64,000 nucleotides of DNA from Synaphobranchus kaupii (Eukaryota; Chordata; Actinopteri; Anguilliformes; Synaphobranchidae): assembly GCA_029718625.1 (NCBI GenBank), contig CM056391.1, forward strand, positions 20,559,218-20,623,217, written 5' to 3'. Position numbers and translations under genes: made by a program. The notes beneath the pieces are model-generated. The model saw nothing but the letters and a program-made list of their open reading frames with translations, searched no databases and was not told the DNA's origin. Positions 1 to 14,300 of this stretch are shown here, one piece after another. Position 1 is the first letter of the stretch, and every line of letters starts with the position of its first letter.

Positions 1-3000
1 AAAAAAATCTGAAAAGCCAAAAAGAAATGACAGAATCTTTTCAAATCTGATTTATTTTCTATTTTGCTTCGTTTTTTTTTTTTTTTACCACAGAATGTTG
101 CTACGTCTGTTTTCATATAATCTGGAAAAACAAGCATCTGGAAATGCACTAATGTTCAAATGGACTTTTTGCTTTTGTGCATATGTGATTAGTAAGGCGT
201 TCAGTAAGGGTACTTCTAAATCCAGATGAGTAAAATTGTATTTTATCTAGACATTTAAAAAAATGTTTATTATAATATAAGGAGGACTATATGGATTATA
301 ATTTAAGTAAAATTAAGGAATTGTGCATCTGTAATAAAAAAGCAAAAGGACTGCAGAGCACCCCACTTACTTTGAACTGTGATTGTCATGTCTGCCTATC
401 AAGTCAGTTTTTTTGTAGCCCCCGCGCAAGACAGCATTAAAATTGTGTATGTTAAAAGTCCACCTCAAAATTTGATTAAATAAATAAATGTTTTAATAAC
501 AAAAAGGACAGAACAGAATGGCTATCATGTAATGTACTATGCTGAGCTGAATGCTGTTATAAAGAACATAGTTAACTGGCTAACTCATTTATAACAATAA
601 AAAAAACTTGATGACAATATTTATATTAATTAACCTAGGGAATATGTCTGTGATATCCAATCATCTGAGACATTCTGTGACATATCTGATAAATGCACTA
701 AAATGACTAAAGTGATTGCTTACAAGTGCTTAACACTCAGGTTTTGCTTATGCACAATGGGGATGCTAGCTGTGTAGCTCATGCCCTTCCGTTCAGAAAA
801 TGCAGTTGCATCTAGACAATTCAAAAACTTATACTGGTCCAATAAAATTACCCCCAAACACAAGGCTGGTTATTCATAAATTGATAAATAAAATATTTCA
901 GATGGAGAGGATTAATTCACGATTATAATGAATAGAATTAATGTAATTAACTCAGTCGAAAGATACAAGAGAACACTCATTATCTGCAGACATTCACTAG
1001 CATTGTTTAAATGACGTCACTAGCAAATCTAACTTTACTTTTACTAAACTGGCATTTGGCAGACACTTTTATTCAGAGTGACTTGCAATGCAAACAAGTG
1101 CAAAGATCAGGGATTGAATTGCAGCCAATAATTCCGTAAAGCAGTTGGGTATGGCCCCCAGAGAGACGGCATATGCAAGGAATGCAGACGTGGCCTTATT
1201 GAACATTCAAGTTCTACTAAAACGAACCAATTTACCCTAATGAGCATTACACTACATTAAACGAACAACAGCAAAGAATCACAGACTCTAAAAACTTAAA
1301 AAAGAAGTTACACACAATCAGATATTGGGGCTAGGTAAAAGTGTTAGAGAGGGTTGGGGGACACGAGTTGCTCTGAAGAGGTGACTGCAGTAGGATGCTC
1401 ATTCCACCACAGAGGGGTTAGAACAAACCGCATATGTGACTAAAAACTTGGCCTGTTCTATAAGAGTTCCTGCAGCTCGAGTGCACCTGAGAGGACTGTA
1501 AATGTGAGGATTGGATATTGCTGACACATTCCCTCTTTAATAAACAGTGTCACACTTCCATTTCTGGCTGCAAGTGCACCAGCTCTGAGCTGTCCACTGT
1601 AACGCACTACATGGGGTGAGCCTGCACAGCTTATCTTAGCTGTTTCTGCACAATCACTCAAGTCAATTTATTCTCCATTACAAAGTAGTGGGAAATAACT
1701 GATAAATGTGGTCCAGTCGCTCACTCATTAAAAGGGGTTGTTCACCTTTACCGGCATTTGAATTGTAGAGCACCACAGAAATTTTCACAATTTTGGGCTG
1801 ATGGGAGGTTGAGTTTGGAGCATATCAACTGTAAAGAAGTGCAAAAACTGCTCATTTGCAATGGATTGGTAGGAATAGGCTTCCATGAACGTCCAGACCT
1901 GGATTATAAAATCAGTTGATTGTGTGACACTATGTAATGCTTTATTCCTTTGGTACCATATAGCCTAGACTTTTAAAATTTGTTTCAGGAATAGAAAGGT
2001 TACCATTTCAGACCTTTCAGACCTTTGCTTCTTTTGAATGTACTACTAGGTCTTTGGCTGTTTACTTTTCCCAACCACAAATATGCAAGTGGTTTCAATA
2101 CTTGATGTCCTGGTTGGTCCTACTCACGTTCGTTTAAATCATGGGTTCCAGCTGGGGTATGGAAAGTGACGCCTGACTGTTCTTTCCACAAGTTAGTGTC
2201 AATCCCTTGCTACCTTCTCTCTGTGTCAGAAATATAGTGCTTTCACATATATCGGCATTCTGCATTCAAATGTGATCACTGGGGATTAAAGCAGAGCTTG
2301 GTCTTGCTGATACGTGTCAGTTAATAGATGAAATATATTCTATTATACTGGTGATATTATTATGCTGTTGCAGTTTTAAAAATTACAAGGACATTTGTAA
2401 CTAATTTTGTTAACTGGCTTGAAATTCCCAGACATACTTGCATCAATTGTGTGACCTATCACACTGCTTTTCCCACATATGAAAAATGTGATGCACTAAC
2501 CATGATTTGGCTGTAGTCACTCTGTTTTTGGATTTTGGCTGTCCCATTTTCATTAAGCATATGAAAATGACACAATTCTGAGTGACAAATTTGCATGTTG
2601 GGACCTGTAGTTCAGTAGGGAATATAGCCTAAATCAACCATCTCAGTGGGAGGAAACATTCAGCATTTTCTAACTAATGTGACAGCAAACACAGTTTTCA
2701 ATCTCTGTTTTGCACCGCATTGATATATCAGAAAGGTATATGGCTAAGCCAAAAATGTTCTAAATAAAAATGCACGTGTGAACGCGACAATACTGTCCGC
2801 TTCATTTATTCATTTTTATGAATTGCCTGTTTTCTTATTTTATTTTTTTAATATATTTTTTTTATTGATAGACCCATGTTATCTTATATTTTATAGCTTA
2901 TTACATCTGGACCACCTAATATCCTTCTTGTGTCTGTCATAGTGTAGCCATGCAACAAAGTTGTATGATGTAGCCTATGTTTTATTATCAGCAGGCTGTA

Positions 3001-5179
3001 AGTATGACGATAAATTGTCTGCCATTTTGACACTATTTGAAGCAGTTGTTCGTTTCCTGGTCTCTGACGTATAAAGTGATTTGAGTGTGCTTTGTTTTTA
3101 AGTGCTTAGTCTTGTTCTTGTGGATTGACTTGACTATTGACCGTGTGACATATTGTGAGAGATCTGTCATCATCACAGTGCTACTAAAGTTTTTGGTTTG
3201 TTTTTGGTGGCTGTTTCAGGCAGACTCATGAATCCTAGCTGCTAGGCTGCTCGCAGATACTTCGGTTCATCTTTGGTGATCCTTTAGCTAGTGGTTTTGT
3301 AAATCACTGTGGATAACAGCATCTCCTCAGTGATTGTAATGTATTGTACTTTGTTTTTGTGCGGTGGGAATGTGTACAGCTGCAGGGCGCAGTCTTCCAC
3401 AGAACTGAAATCTTCTGTGTTGGTTTTAGGGTCTATATTACAAATGTTTCTTGAATCCCTATCCATATAATATTTTTACTCTCGCCATTTAGTAGGTCAT
3501 TGGTGAAAGTGGGGAGATTGATCCTCTCCAATGTAGACATCATGTCCTGCAGAGTATGAGTGGAATTCCATTGTTAATTTCTCCTGCAAACAAATGTTTC
3601 CTTAGTAGTTAGTGAGCATGTTTTGTTGACTCAATTCCTCAGTCAACGAAAAGCTCTGGCTAAATCTTGTGACATGCTACAGCTGAAAGAAACTTACTTT
3701 TGTCACTATACACTACTACCCCTCTTCACATTGGCCATAACATCTTATAATGTTATGAAGTTAATGGATACTGTTGCACTGAACAGCTGTCTGCTGGAGA
3801 TTCCACCGTTTGTTTCTGGAAGAAAGCATTGAGCTGCAAGTAAACCGATTGAGCTGTAGCCTAACTGTTAATCTGAAGGCACGTCAGTGCTCCTGACCTG
3901 CACGGCGTCTCTTAATTTAAAACGCATGGCTCCCTGTGCTCTTCATTTCTCCCCATCTCTCTCTGTAGCAGAAAAATTAAGCATAAAGTGTATATATGTG
4001 TTTTAAGGCGGCGGAAGAAGACTGGGGCCCTCAGTCTGTCGTTATTAGTGTCAGCACTACCCTACCCACTGCACATCTGGGGCTGACCTCAGCGCTCCCA
4101 CATACAATCGCTCCTTTTCACTCAAACACTGCCATTTACCTCAACAATGGAAGCTCAAACAATTGAAAGCTTAAAGTCAACTGAATGCATAAGGAAAAGG
4201 CGAGCATTAGGCAGCGGTTCTCAACCGCTCATTGGACAAGGTGAATCGGGCCACTTAAACACCTAAAAGTTTTGAACAATTTACTGTTATAACTGATCAT
4301 TCATTTTAAGTGTTTTTAAAAATTATTTTAGCTGAGGGTCATGGGAATATGATACACTTTTTAGGTCGTTCACACAAATGTAAATATTGTTTTTTATATC
4401 TTATATGTCATATGTTTTTTGTCTCCTAGTTGAATTGTTCATAATACAAAAACATACGTACGCTCCATAGGCTAATAAAAATAATTTTTATCGTAATAAG
4501 GAGTAGAGTCTCAATTATCGAAGCAACCAGTTGGCTTCTAATAGACGGCCATACAATAATTTCTGTCAGGTAAATTCAAGTTTGGACAGTTTATGGTCAA
4601 ACATTTTAAGTTTGCCTTTTACAAGTAGGCTATGCTGCAAGATGGGCGTGCAGGGTTAACAATCTAGATCTCCATTTCAGATTTTACAGAACGCATTCAG
4701 GATTTGAATGTTGCTTTTCTACGGAAAGTGCTACCCACAGACAGTTGGAGACAATGGGTGTCTGTCTGAGGACAGATCTGCAGAAACACAAATTATGCCT
4801 TCAATTACTGGCCTCAGCCCTCTGCTTTTGCCATAAAGGAGACTTGGTCCCAACGAGTAATGATAGGAAAATACTTTTTTGTACATTCTGTATTATACTC
4901 AGTTCCAGCTTGAATGACACCACCAGAAAAAGTGAATTTATATTATTTTACTATGTAAACTTGCCTAGTTGTTGTATTATTATAAGCCTATGATATTGAT
5001 AAGTATTTTTTTCAGGTTCCCATGGAGAATAAAGAAACAATAGTGGTACATCAGGCTCGATGTTGGCTCAGTGGCTGTTTGTTTTGTCAGGGATGTAATG
5101 CGTTTGTCTAAAATCTTATCATTGAAATAACACAGTGTAACATGGACTCACAGAACAGTCTGGTAGGAAAGAGCTTTTT
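1..5179. other. Non-coding stretch, no gene recognised
   Basis: AT-rich sequence with only short chance reading frames. I see no splice-flanked conserved peptide and no RNA gene. It lies 5' of the first recognised SECISBP2L exon, so it is either intron 1 of that gene or intergenic. The one repeat I recognise is a SINE-tail-like stretch near 1051-1088. Confidence 0.6.
1051..1088 (-). repeat. SINE tail-like fragment (antisense)
   Basis: Read on the minus strand, this contains the 'gtcactctgaataaaagtgtctgccaaatg'-type motif, the conserved 3' tail shared by several fish SINEs and their partner LINEs. Related tails occur on the plus strand at 11318-11375 and 59960-59988. Only the tail is recognisable. 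Confidence 0.45.
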
Positions 5180-5805
5180 ATGCCTCCACGCCGGCGATAG
5201 CCGTGGCCGGAGGCGTTATGTTTTCGGGTTCTCTGTACGCATGTCCGTCCGTCCCATTCTCGTGAACGCCATATCTCAGGAACGCCTTGAGGGAATTTCT
5301 TCACATTTGGTCTAAATGTCCACTTGGACTCAAGGATGAACTGATTAGATTTTGGTGGTCAAAGGTGACTTTTTTAAGGTTTTTTTTGCATGGTTCTCAG
5401 CTGCTTGATCTCAACTTATGTCTCAGTGATCAGCGGCCAAATGTATGTCTTTTATCATGTTCAGGTACATGACTGTACAGTTTCCTAATTTCATTTACAA
5501 ATTTAAAAAAAAAGACAAAACTGTATTGGCTGGCTAATTAGCTTCTCTATCAGTCCTCTGTACTTCTCTGTAAAATTAGTCTCTTAAGTGAAGACAGCAT
5601 GTTTCTCACTGGAAATTATTCACTGGAATCATACATGTCAATATAGTGATAACTTCCATTTCTCCAATAAATACACTTCATACCTTTTAAATTAAATTCC
5701 TTCAAAGTCTTCACTACATATATTTTATGAGTCTGGACAGACATGGATGTAAACTGCAACTTGACCTGTTGGCGGAGGCATACAGCCGCAAGGCGGTTAT
5801 TTCTA
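5180..5805. repeat. Dispersed fish repeat with imperfect terminal inverted ends
   Basis: The left end begins tatgcctccacgccggcg and the right end contains ggcggaggcata, which is its approximate inverse, as expected for a non-autonomous DNA element. The internal text (a 'gtccgtccgtcccattctcgtg' motif, then 'aacgccttgagggaatttcttc') resembles a repeat I know to be common in many fish genomes. No transposase remains. Family assignment is not attempted. Confidence 0.5.
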
Positions 5806-8210
5806 GTTGTTTTAGTAACGATGTAGTAATGAAAGGTTTTCAGTAAGTGTAAGGTGTTCACATTACAGTTGATGGTTGTTTGACTGTGGTGTGCTCCTCT
5901 ACCTGTTGCTGCCTCTGTTTGTGCCCCCTGGTCCCTTACACACGCACACAGACACACACAGACACACACAGACACACACACACACACACTCCATTATTCT
6001 AGAAAAGAACAGGGGAAGGTCCTCAAGGTTTTGTGACGCCTATAAAAAATGTTTAAAGGTTGGTATGGCCAACTAAGAACTTTCCCTGGCCTTTATTTTT
6101 AATCAATTTGTAATGGCTTGGGCACAACACTCCTTTGTTGCAGGCATCAGACTGAGACACCCTCTCCATGTAAAAGGAAACAAAACGGTATTCTAAATGT
6201 CAGGCTAATATGCACACTTTTTTTTTTTTTTTCATTTTGTATAAAAAATGTGTCTGATCTCTGCAGGTTTCTTTGAAGTGTGCTGCGCTTGATTTGATTA
6301 AAAAATTGGTTTCCGTATGGGTGTTTTGAATAGAGTAATCTAGGCCTGCTTATTGCATCAGTTTTAGCAGTCCTTGCAGAGCTCCTTCCTGCGTATATTG
6401 ACGGTATAGAAGGAGAGTTTCCAGGGACTCTGATTGTACTCGTGGAGGGCAGACTTTGTACCCAGTTATGAATTGCGTAAATGATTACTGGCATCCGGCA
6501 GACGCAGCAGCTAGCACAGCTAGCACAGCGACATTGCTGATTGATTGATAGCCTTGTTTTCAGGCGTTTACGATTTGGTTCAGGGACGTCAGGTTAGAAA
6601 TTGGGATCAAGGGAAACCACACAATGTTGTCTGACTGAATAAACTTGATTCCCTGGACTGCTTCATCTTGCATTTACAGACTGTTTATTTTGTGATTTCC
6701 CTTAAAATGGAACTAGTATTGTATGGACAGGAAAAAGCCATCCGTCAAGGTTGAGGTTTACCGTCTGCTGTGTGGCGCTGTTTTTCTTTTCCTTTTTGAA
6801 AGGATATTTAGTCATTTAAAAAAGGTTAAGAGTCAAAGGCTTGAACAATATTTATCCAGTTTTACTGTGATGCGCACATACCTGTGGGTCCAGCTAGAGA
6901 CAAATGACCTCACTGTGAGATCGTTCCCATAGTGGAGATTGGAGTCGGCACTGATTGGTTTTAATGGGAAATACCCAAGTTGGTGGGGCCTAAAAATCCC
7001 AGTACTCCAGTGCTCTCAGTACACACTTGGAAACCTGTATTCCCACATTCCATTTGTGTGACTGAAAAAGCTTGTCGCAGAGCTGAGCAGTGGAGGCATG
7101 TGCGTGTCTGCATGTACAGTGTGTTCGTGTGCATTTGTGCTTGTTCATTGGTGTGGATGGGTCAGTACCTCTGAGAATAGTCCACCAGCAGTTCATAAGG
7201 ATGGTGTGACCGGAACAAGGAAGTGGAATGTTTTATCAGGAGGTTCCGTGCCAGAACCGATCGCACAGAAGGAATTGTATGAATTAAAATGGTGCTATGT
7301 AGGATGTGGAGAACCATGGTCACCTGATAAGGGTTTCTGATTTCACCATAAGCAGCTTTACAGGAAGGCTGATAAAACCCAAAAGGTCACGTCAATCAGT
7401 GCTGACTCATACATGACAACAGTGTTTTTAAACCTCTCCGTTTGAATTGAACCTTGTCTTAGGTCACTGTTCCCCACACCTTTTATTCAGTACTATACCA
7501 CCGTTCAGAAACAAAGTGCATAGCCTTGCCAACAAGCATTGTAAAATTGACAAGACTACCTAATTAACGTGTAAAGATTTAACATCAGTGCCGTGACTGT
7601 GAATAATTTCAATTTTAGCACCAAACGTGCATGCTCTGGACAATGTTAACATGAGTGTGTAAGTACATAGTAGCCATTTTTGAAATATTGAATGAATGTA
7701 TTCAGCTGTCTTTGAACTCCTGTGGAGATGGTGACATGTTATTTTGTTGACATTCTTTTTCTGCCTGTGTAATGTGGCATAGTCGGCCATACCTTTTGAG
7801 TTGTATCAAACTATCGGGACATTTATAAGTAGATTTAACCGAAAAGTTCAGTCGTAAGAATTGTTGGAAAAAATGTAATTCTTTAAAACCCATTACAAGC
7901 ATACAACCCATTTTATTTATTTAATGTTAATATAATTTTTTTAACATTTACATCTTTTTTTAAACAAAAATGCTATTTATAGAGGGCATGATGACAATTT
8001 CTTCAATTCAGGATTAAAATTTCTGTGGTGCCAAATTAATTTATATATTAGATATGTAAATGGATTAAAACTATTTTCTGGATTAAAATGCCCCATAGTG
8101 CTTCAATGTGTATATTGTGTGTGCCCTGAAAGGATAGTCACTGAGTTCAGAGTCAGTTCTGACTGAACCCATCCTGCTAATGTCTCTGTCGTTTCCTCGC
8201 ATTGTCCTAG
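5806..8210. other. Non-coding stretch upstream of first recognised SECISBP2L exon
   Basis: Contains a CA microsatellite (5938-5990) and T-runs but no convincing exon. A short peptide beginning Met-Asp-Arg at 6723, followed by a possible GT donor, resembles the start expected for SECISBP2L exon 1. It lacks a good Kozak context and a GC-rich promoter, so it is not called as an exon. Confidence 0.5.
5938..5990. repeat. (CA)n / (CACACAGA)n microsatellite
   Basis: Runs of CA interrupted by regularly spaced 'cagacacaca' units. It lies just past the right end of the 5180-5805 dispersed repeat. It generates spurious Cys/Val and His/Thr-rich reading frames on both strands. Confidence 0.9.
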
Positions 8211-8398
8211 GACGTGAAGCTCTCGGCTGAGGTTGAACCTTTCATCCCGCAGAAGAAAGGCCCGGAAACTGCCCTGGTTGCCATGAGCCTGTCTGGCGAA
8301 GGTGGAGGGGGCAGCAGTAGCAGTGGGGTAGAGCCCACGGCCATCCCCAGCTATCTCATCACCTGCTATCCCTTCGTCCAGGAGAACCAGCCCAACCG
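8211..8398 (+). CDS. secisbp2l: SECISBP2L coding exon 2 (first one visible)
   Basis: Acceptor gtcctag, donor gtgggt. Opens in phase 0 with DVKLSAEVEPFIPQKK, a segment conserved at the N-terminus of SECISBP2L. Ends with two bases of an Arg codon. A Gly/Ser-rich insertion (GEGGGGSSSSG) sits mid-exon. Confidence 0.93.
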
Positions 8399-11300
8399 GT
8401 GGGTCCTACCTCTGTGCCCTGCACTCCACTTGCACATGCTCTTCACAGAAAGAAGGGAAAGCTATGGAACTTGCACTAACACTATGCACTTTCATATTTG
8501 GGTAAATATTCTCAAGTGAATTCTGGGTGATGTGATTATGTAATTATTTACTTATCAAATAATTACATGAACAATTATTTATTCCTACTCCTGTATAATA
8601 TCAACATAATATTACACATCCAGCTATTGTTCCGTTTTTGTTTTTTCGGAAATGAAAATCTGATTGCGGTTTTCGAAGGTATGCCCCTGATTGCTTCATG
8701 GTGGAAAACGTATTTGGATAGGACTGGTGTTAAGACTAGAATGGGTGGTTATTGTGACTTTTTTTAAATGAGCTTCTATGTCCTTAGTACTTCCTGCAAC
8801 GTTTTCTTCCTTTTAATTTTGAATACAGGGAAATGTCCACTATGTCTACTGTCAAGAGAGAGCTTCCTTGGGGAAATTACACGGGCTTGTTTTTGTCCTT
8901 ATAAGATCTTCTCAGGCCTAGACTGCATTTACAATTGATACTTCACATTTTTGTTTAATCGTTATTTTCATAGCACATTTTCAGATGGACTTACATTGCT
9001 GCAGTTTTATTATATGACAAGATTTGAGCGGGTTTTGTAGTTTGAGTGCATTTGAACCTGTTTGGAGGTGGAACAGCAGCTGTGCAACCGTCACCTGGGC
9101 CAATGCATTTTAAAGTGGGGAAACTGGTTGTCAAGTAACGGGGAATTATTTGTCATAGTATTTTTTCATGTGTATAATTCACTCTCTATAATCCGTTATA
9201 TTGTTATATAATTTTTTATTGATAGTAAAGGGTTCAGTAGGGTACCAACTGGGCTTTGAATCCACAGCCCTCAGGTGATCGGATTGGTATGTCCCATGCT
9301 TGGACATCTTGTAGTCAGTTCTGGCACGTGTGCAGATGTCAGTTTATTCCGTCTTTCTCCCATCAGGCAACTCCCCCTGTATAATGGAGATATGAGATGG
9401 CAACAGCCCAACGCCAACCCTGGAGGCCCCTACTTGGCCTATCCAATCCTATCTTCCCCCCAGCCTCCCGTGTCCAGCGACTATGCCTACTACCAGATCA
9501 TGCCAGCCCCCTGTGCTCCCATGATGGGCTTCTACCAGCCCTTCCCCTCTCCTTATGGTGCACCAGTACAAGCGGGCGTGGTCAATGCGGTATCGGCCGA
9601 CTGCAGTGATCGGACACTGGCTACAGGCCAGGCCTTTGGTGTGTCCAGCCAGAGAGGAAGGGGTATCGTCCGGACTACCGTGCTACCAAAAGTAAGAGCT
9701 AAGCTGCTAAGCTAACTCTTCTCGGGTAAACTCACCTTCTTGTTTTAGAAATGCTGTGTTCTGTAACTACGTTGTGAATTGTATTTTAGTGATGAAGTTA
9801 AATACCTAATTTGGTGTTCTTGCTCCCTCAGCAACTCTCTCAGCCAATGAGAAACAAGAGACCTCCAATGAGGAGTGTGGCAGTGCAAAAGGAGATCAGT
9901 GCTGCTGGTCCTGACGGCAGAGCAAAGACGGTCCTTCTGGTTGACGCAGCCCAGCAGACCGGTAACTGGCATTTCACACCGTGATTGGCTAATGTGTCCT
10001 CTCACCCACGTCAATTCAGATAGCCGGAGGAAACCCATCTATTTCACTCTTTTAAAGAGTAGAAGAGACTAGAGGCCATTGAAGTGAGGACACACAAGGG
10101 ATATAAAGACCACTTGGCGCAATGGAGGATTATTCATAATCCATTTTGATTTTATTTCCATGGTGTGATGTAGCGTTCTTTACCATACATAGACACATTT
10201 TCTCTTGGATCATCTTGAGTCAGTTGGCTACACTTGAGTCAAGTTTCCACATCTGTTTAGATTTGTGTGTTTAATTATTTATAATTAGTCCTCGGTAACA
10301 ATTAGAAAATCTCATTGCTTAAGAAATTAAGGGTTGTGGACTCGAGCACTTGATTTAGTGTTACAGTACACTGGAGTGTGTTTGTAGAATTTTGCGGTTC
10401 CTGAAAGCCATGGATGATGTGTATTGCCATGTTCTCTCTGTGGCTGCATTCAGGTTCACCTGACAGCTGTTGTGTCTTGGAGCTGTTGAGAATAGCCGTT
10501 TGCCTTTTTGTTGAATACACATTGGCATGCATGATCTCAGGTCCTTTCCAAAAGCGCTAGTCGCCTGCATTTCTCCCAGCTGTTGCTGCATCAACATGCA
10601 GCGACTAATTCAGTGCAACAGAGTAGTGCTTGAATACCATTTAGTCTTGAGTGCAAAGTTTTTACTGTTATACTGTGGAAACTAGCTTGATCTAAGGCAC
10701 ATGGAAACCAAAGTGGATTAAATGATTGTGGCACTTCTTATCTACATAATTTTGCATACATTTCTGATGCATTGTTGCATTTTGTTTCCTTCCACATCCT
10801 TAAAATTGGATTAGTTCTAAGATTAAATCTCATTAAGCTGGCAGAAATTAAATTGCATGTAATCATTGTTTCATTGTAGTTGGACAATAAAGGTTATATG
10901 AAAGCCGCATAACATTAGTTCTTGAATGAGGTTTCCCTGCCTCTGCTCAGCATTTCAAAGCTCTGTGTGCTTTTAGCTCAGTTATCTTTCTGCTGACAAC
11001 TCTGCGACACAGCTGATGAATATCCGCTTATATTGGCACCTCCATTCATCCGTATAATTGAAGCTGTTTTCCAGGAGCTCTGTGTATTTCCATTCAGTCA
11101 GGGAGGGGTCATTCATCACAGTGTGACTCCAATACCAATAGTGGAAATAAAACTTTTTCAATCCTCCCCACTTTCACACTCCCCGCCATCCCCCACCATT
11201 TGTAATTTGGATGTAAATATAAATTAATGTAATGTGATATTTCTCATAATATAGTCAATTCGGAGGTCTTTCTTTGCAGCTTTGTCTGTTTATGGGTGGA

Positions 11301-14300
11301 AATGTGCACTAATGTACACCGCTCTGGATAAGAGCGTCTGCCAAATGACTAAAATGTAAATGTAAATGTAAATGTGGCATTGAACCAGAATGTCCTAATC
11401 CATCATTTCACAACATTAGCAGTAGATTCACCAACTCTTGTCTTGGCCTGCTTTTGGTTCATAAAACAAGGGGAGTGCAGTTTAAATATGACAGAACCCC
11501 TTGGGCCTGCAATCTGCTGCTCATCGTGGCCCGCAGGGCACGTTAGTGACGCACCGTCCCTGCACCCTGCTTCAGATTTCCCGGGAGAAATCTCCAACAA
11601 GTCCCTGTCGGAGAGGAACAGCCCGCTGCTGTGGAAAAACAAGGCGCGGAGGAGGCGGACGTCTCAGCCGACGGGCGAGTCGTCAAGCGAGCACGGCGCC
11701 AGCGAGGCGGACATCGACAGCGACAGCGGCTACTGCAGCCCCAAGCACAACCAGGCGGCAGGATTGGCCCCGAGGACCGCTGACCACACAGCCGCCACGG
11801 TGCGCCAGGCCCACTTCTCCGTGCCCACGGTAATCACTCTAATGCGCCCGTATGAACGCCAGGATCAAAAAGTCCTTTCATTATGCAAGTACGCAATGGC
11901 ATTTCACCTCTTTAGGGCAGACGCCAGTGGCAGTTCTAAGCACCGTGTCCCTCAGGAACACCGCTTCCTGAAACATTATGCTTTTCAAAAGCAGCATCTT
12001 CAAACTAGAGAGCCAGAACGTACTGTGCCTGGTAGAAACTGCATGTAGGTGACCTCAATTGTGCCTGGAAATCTAAATGCTTCCCATTGTTCAGCTTTGA
12101 ATGGTAACGGCATCTTTCTGTTTCCGTTTTCCGAAGGGAGTTGAAGCTGGAGTGATGACAGGTAGGCCCCGATGTGAACGGTACATTTCATTGGGTTTAA
12201 GCCCTGTGGTTTTGTTCCTTACACTGCGTGTGGTGTTTTTATTTTGGCACAGCTGTGAGCTGGGTCAATGTGGCGTCCCAGGCCACTCAGAAATCCTGGG
12301 TGGACAGAACCTCTCTTTACTACAAAGGAGGGAAAGCACCCGACCAAAGAAATGGCCCACAGGTAAAACCCTTTCAACAGGTGTCACTCTCTGTACAGAG
12401 TGCTTTTGCACTTCACAGCCGTTCTTAAGGAACTGTGAGAATAGTGTTCATGGAATATAACAGAATTTTAATAATTGTTGTAATATCAATAATTTTATGT
12501 TGTCTTTCTGCTGTTTATGACTATGTAGAACGACACACTCTGTTGAGGACTATAGATCACAGAGCAGATGTTGATGTATTGTATCTCTGAGCAGTTCTTT
12601 GTTATCCTTAGATGGACTTCCAAGCGGGGTACCATGGGCGTGGCTGCAGCACCTCATCGGAAAGAGGGTCCGGCTTCCCAAAGAGGCTGCAGGAGGGAAC
12701 CGTACAGCTCGCTCCCCAGCTCCCCAGGGCAGAGCTCAACACGGAGCCTCTCTATTTTGAGGTGGGGTCACTTGTCCTCCCGATGTACTCTCCTGTAAGC
12801 CATACAGTGTTGTCTCCCAGCTGAATGTTTCCCACTGGGCTGTGATGGTCATTCTTAGCCATTTTGATTTGACTCTCCAGAACTTTAGGCATATTTAACA
12901 CACTAAGACGTGTACACGGGCTGTGTATGATGTTACCTCTCCGTTAGGATGAAGATGAGTTTCCGGTGCTGGTTCCTGGGGGAGCCGCGCCCCGGAGTAA
13001 GCCAGAACAGGCGCAGCCCAAGATCCCTAAAAACCTGGTGAGAGGAAAGATTTGGATCTGCGGTTTTACACTGCCGCGCAAGCTACCGCGTACACTTGCT
13101 GTCACTTGGCTTTGAGAGTGCGTGTCTGCGCAGCTGGAGCTGAACGCATCAGCCTCTCCCTAGAGCTGCGAATACTGGCTGCGTTTCTGTTCCCGTCCCA
13201 CAGCTGGAGAACTTGCCCGAGAACTCGCCCATCAGCATTGTGCAGACTCCCATCCCCATCACCACGTCCGTCCCCAAGAGGGCCAAGAGTCAGAGGAAGA
13301 AGGCGCTGGCGGCCGCCCTGGCCACCGCGCAGGAGTACTCCGAGATCAGCATGGAACAGAAGAAACTGCAGGTGTGTGTGTGCGTTGAACAAAACAAGCT
13401 ACAGTCAGCTGTGTTTCATTAGCTTGGCGTCTGTCAGTCACACGGGCGTGATGTCATCCATGGTGCTTTGTGCAAAGCAAATGAGGCCTCTGAGTTTTTG
13501 CTTTTTCCTCCCATATCACCCATGCCCTACATCCACGTTCAGTACAGCCTTAAGATAATGGGACTGGGCGTTAAACTCTCAGCTGCTGTGCGTTTGGTTT
13601 TTTGTGTGTTTGAAATTGTGTATTTGCAATTGTCTCGCTTGTGTCTGTATATAGGTGTATGTGTATATGCTTGTATTTGCATGTCAGAACTTGCCTGTGC
13701 TTGTATGGTTGTGTGTTGCTGTGCGTGTGATTGTGTGTACGCGTGCCCGTGCGCTTGCGAGTGCTGTGGAGCTAACAGAAGCTGCGCTGTCGGGTTTCCG
13801 CCTGTAGGAGGCGCTGACTAAGGCCGCGGGGAAGAAGAGTAAGACCCCGGTGCAGCTGGACCTGGGGGACATGCTGGCAGCCCTGGAGAAGCAGCAGCAG
13901 GCTATGAAGGCCCGACAGCTCACCAACACCAAGCCCCTCTCCTACACAGGTACCCCCAACGCCAGCCAGCGCACTGCCTTACGGGGTCTGCTCAATCTCT
14001 AATGGAGTCTGATCAGTCTCCTCTCAGACACTTCTCCTCTCCTTCTTATTCCTCTCTCATCTCTCGTTTCTCCCTTTTCAGCAAAAAATAAATAAAAATG
14101 CAGAAATGTGTTCTTTGCTTCACCCATCCGTCTCAAAAAGTAGCGGAGGGAAATCCATATTATTTTCAGAGGCATCAGCTCTGAGCTGGCACTGCGTGGA
14201 TGGACTGCACTTTATACCATCTGGACGGGCCGATTGTGTCCAGTGACTGTTGCATTGATGAGTCCAGGATTAATGGTTCAGTGCAGCGCAGGATCCTTTG

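Noticed and set aside
5616..5987. 123-residue minus-strand ORF
   Set aside because: Cys/Val-rich start is translated CA microsatellite; the rest lies in an interspersed repeat.
11374..12048. 224-residue open frame
   Set aside because: Only 11576-11829 is conserved; the flanks are intron read-through and the phases require splicing.
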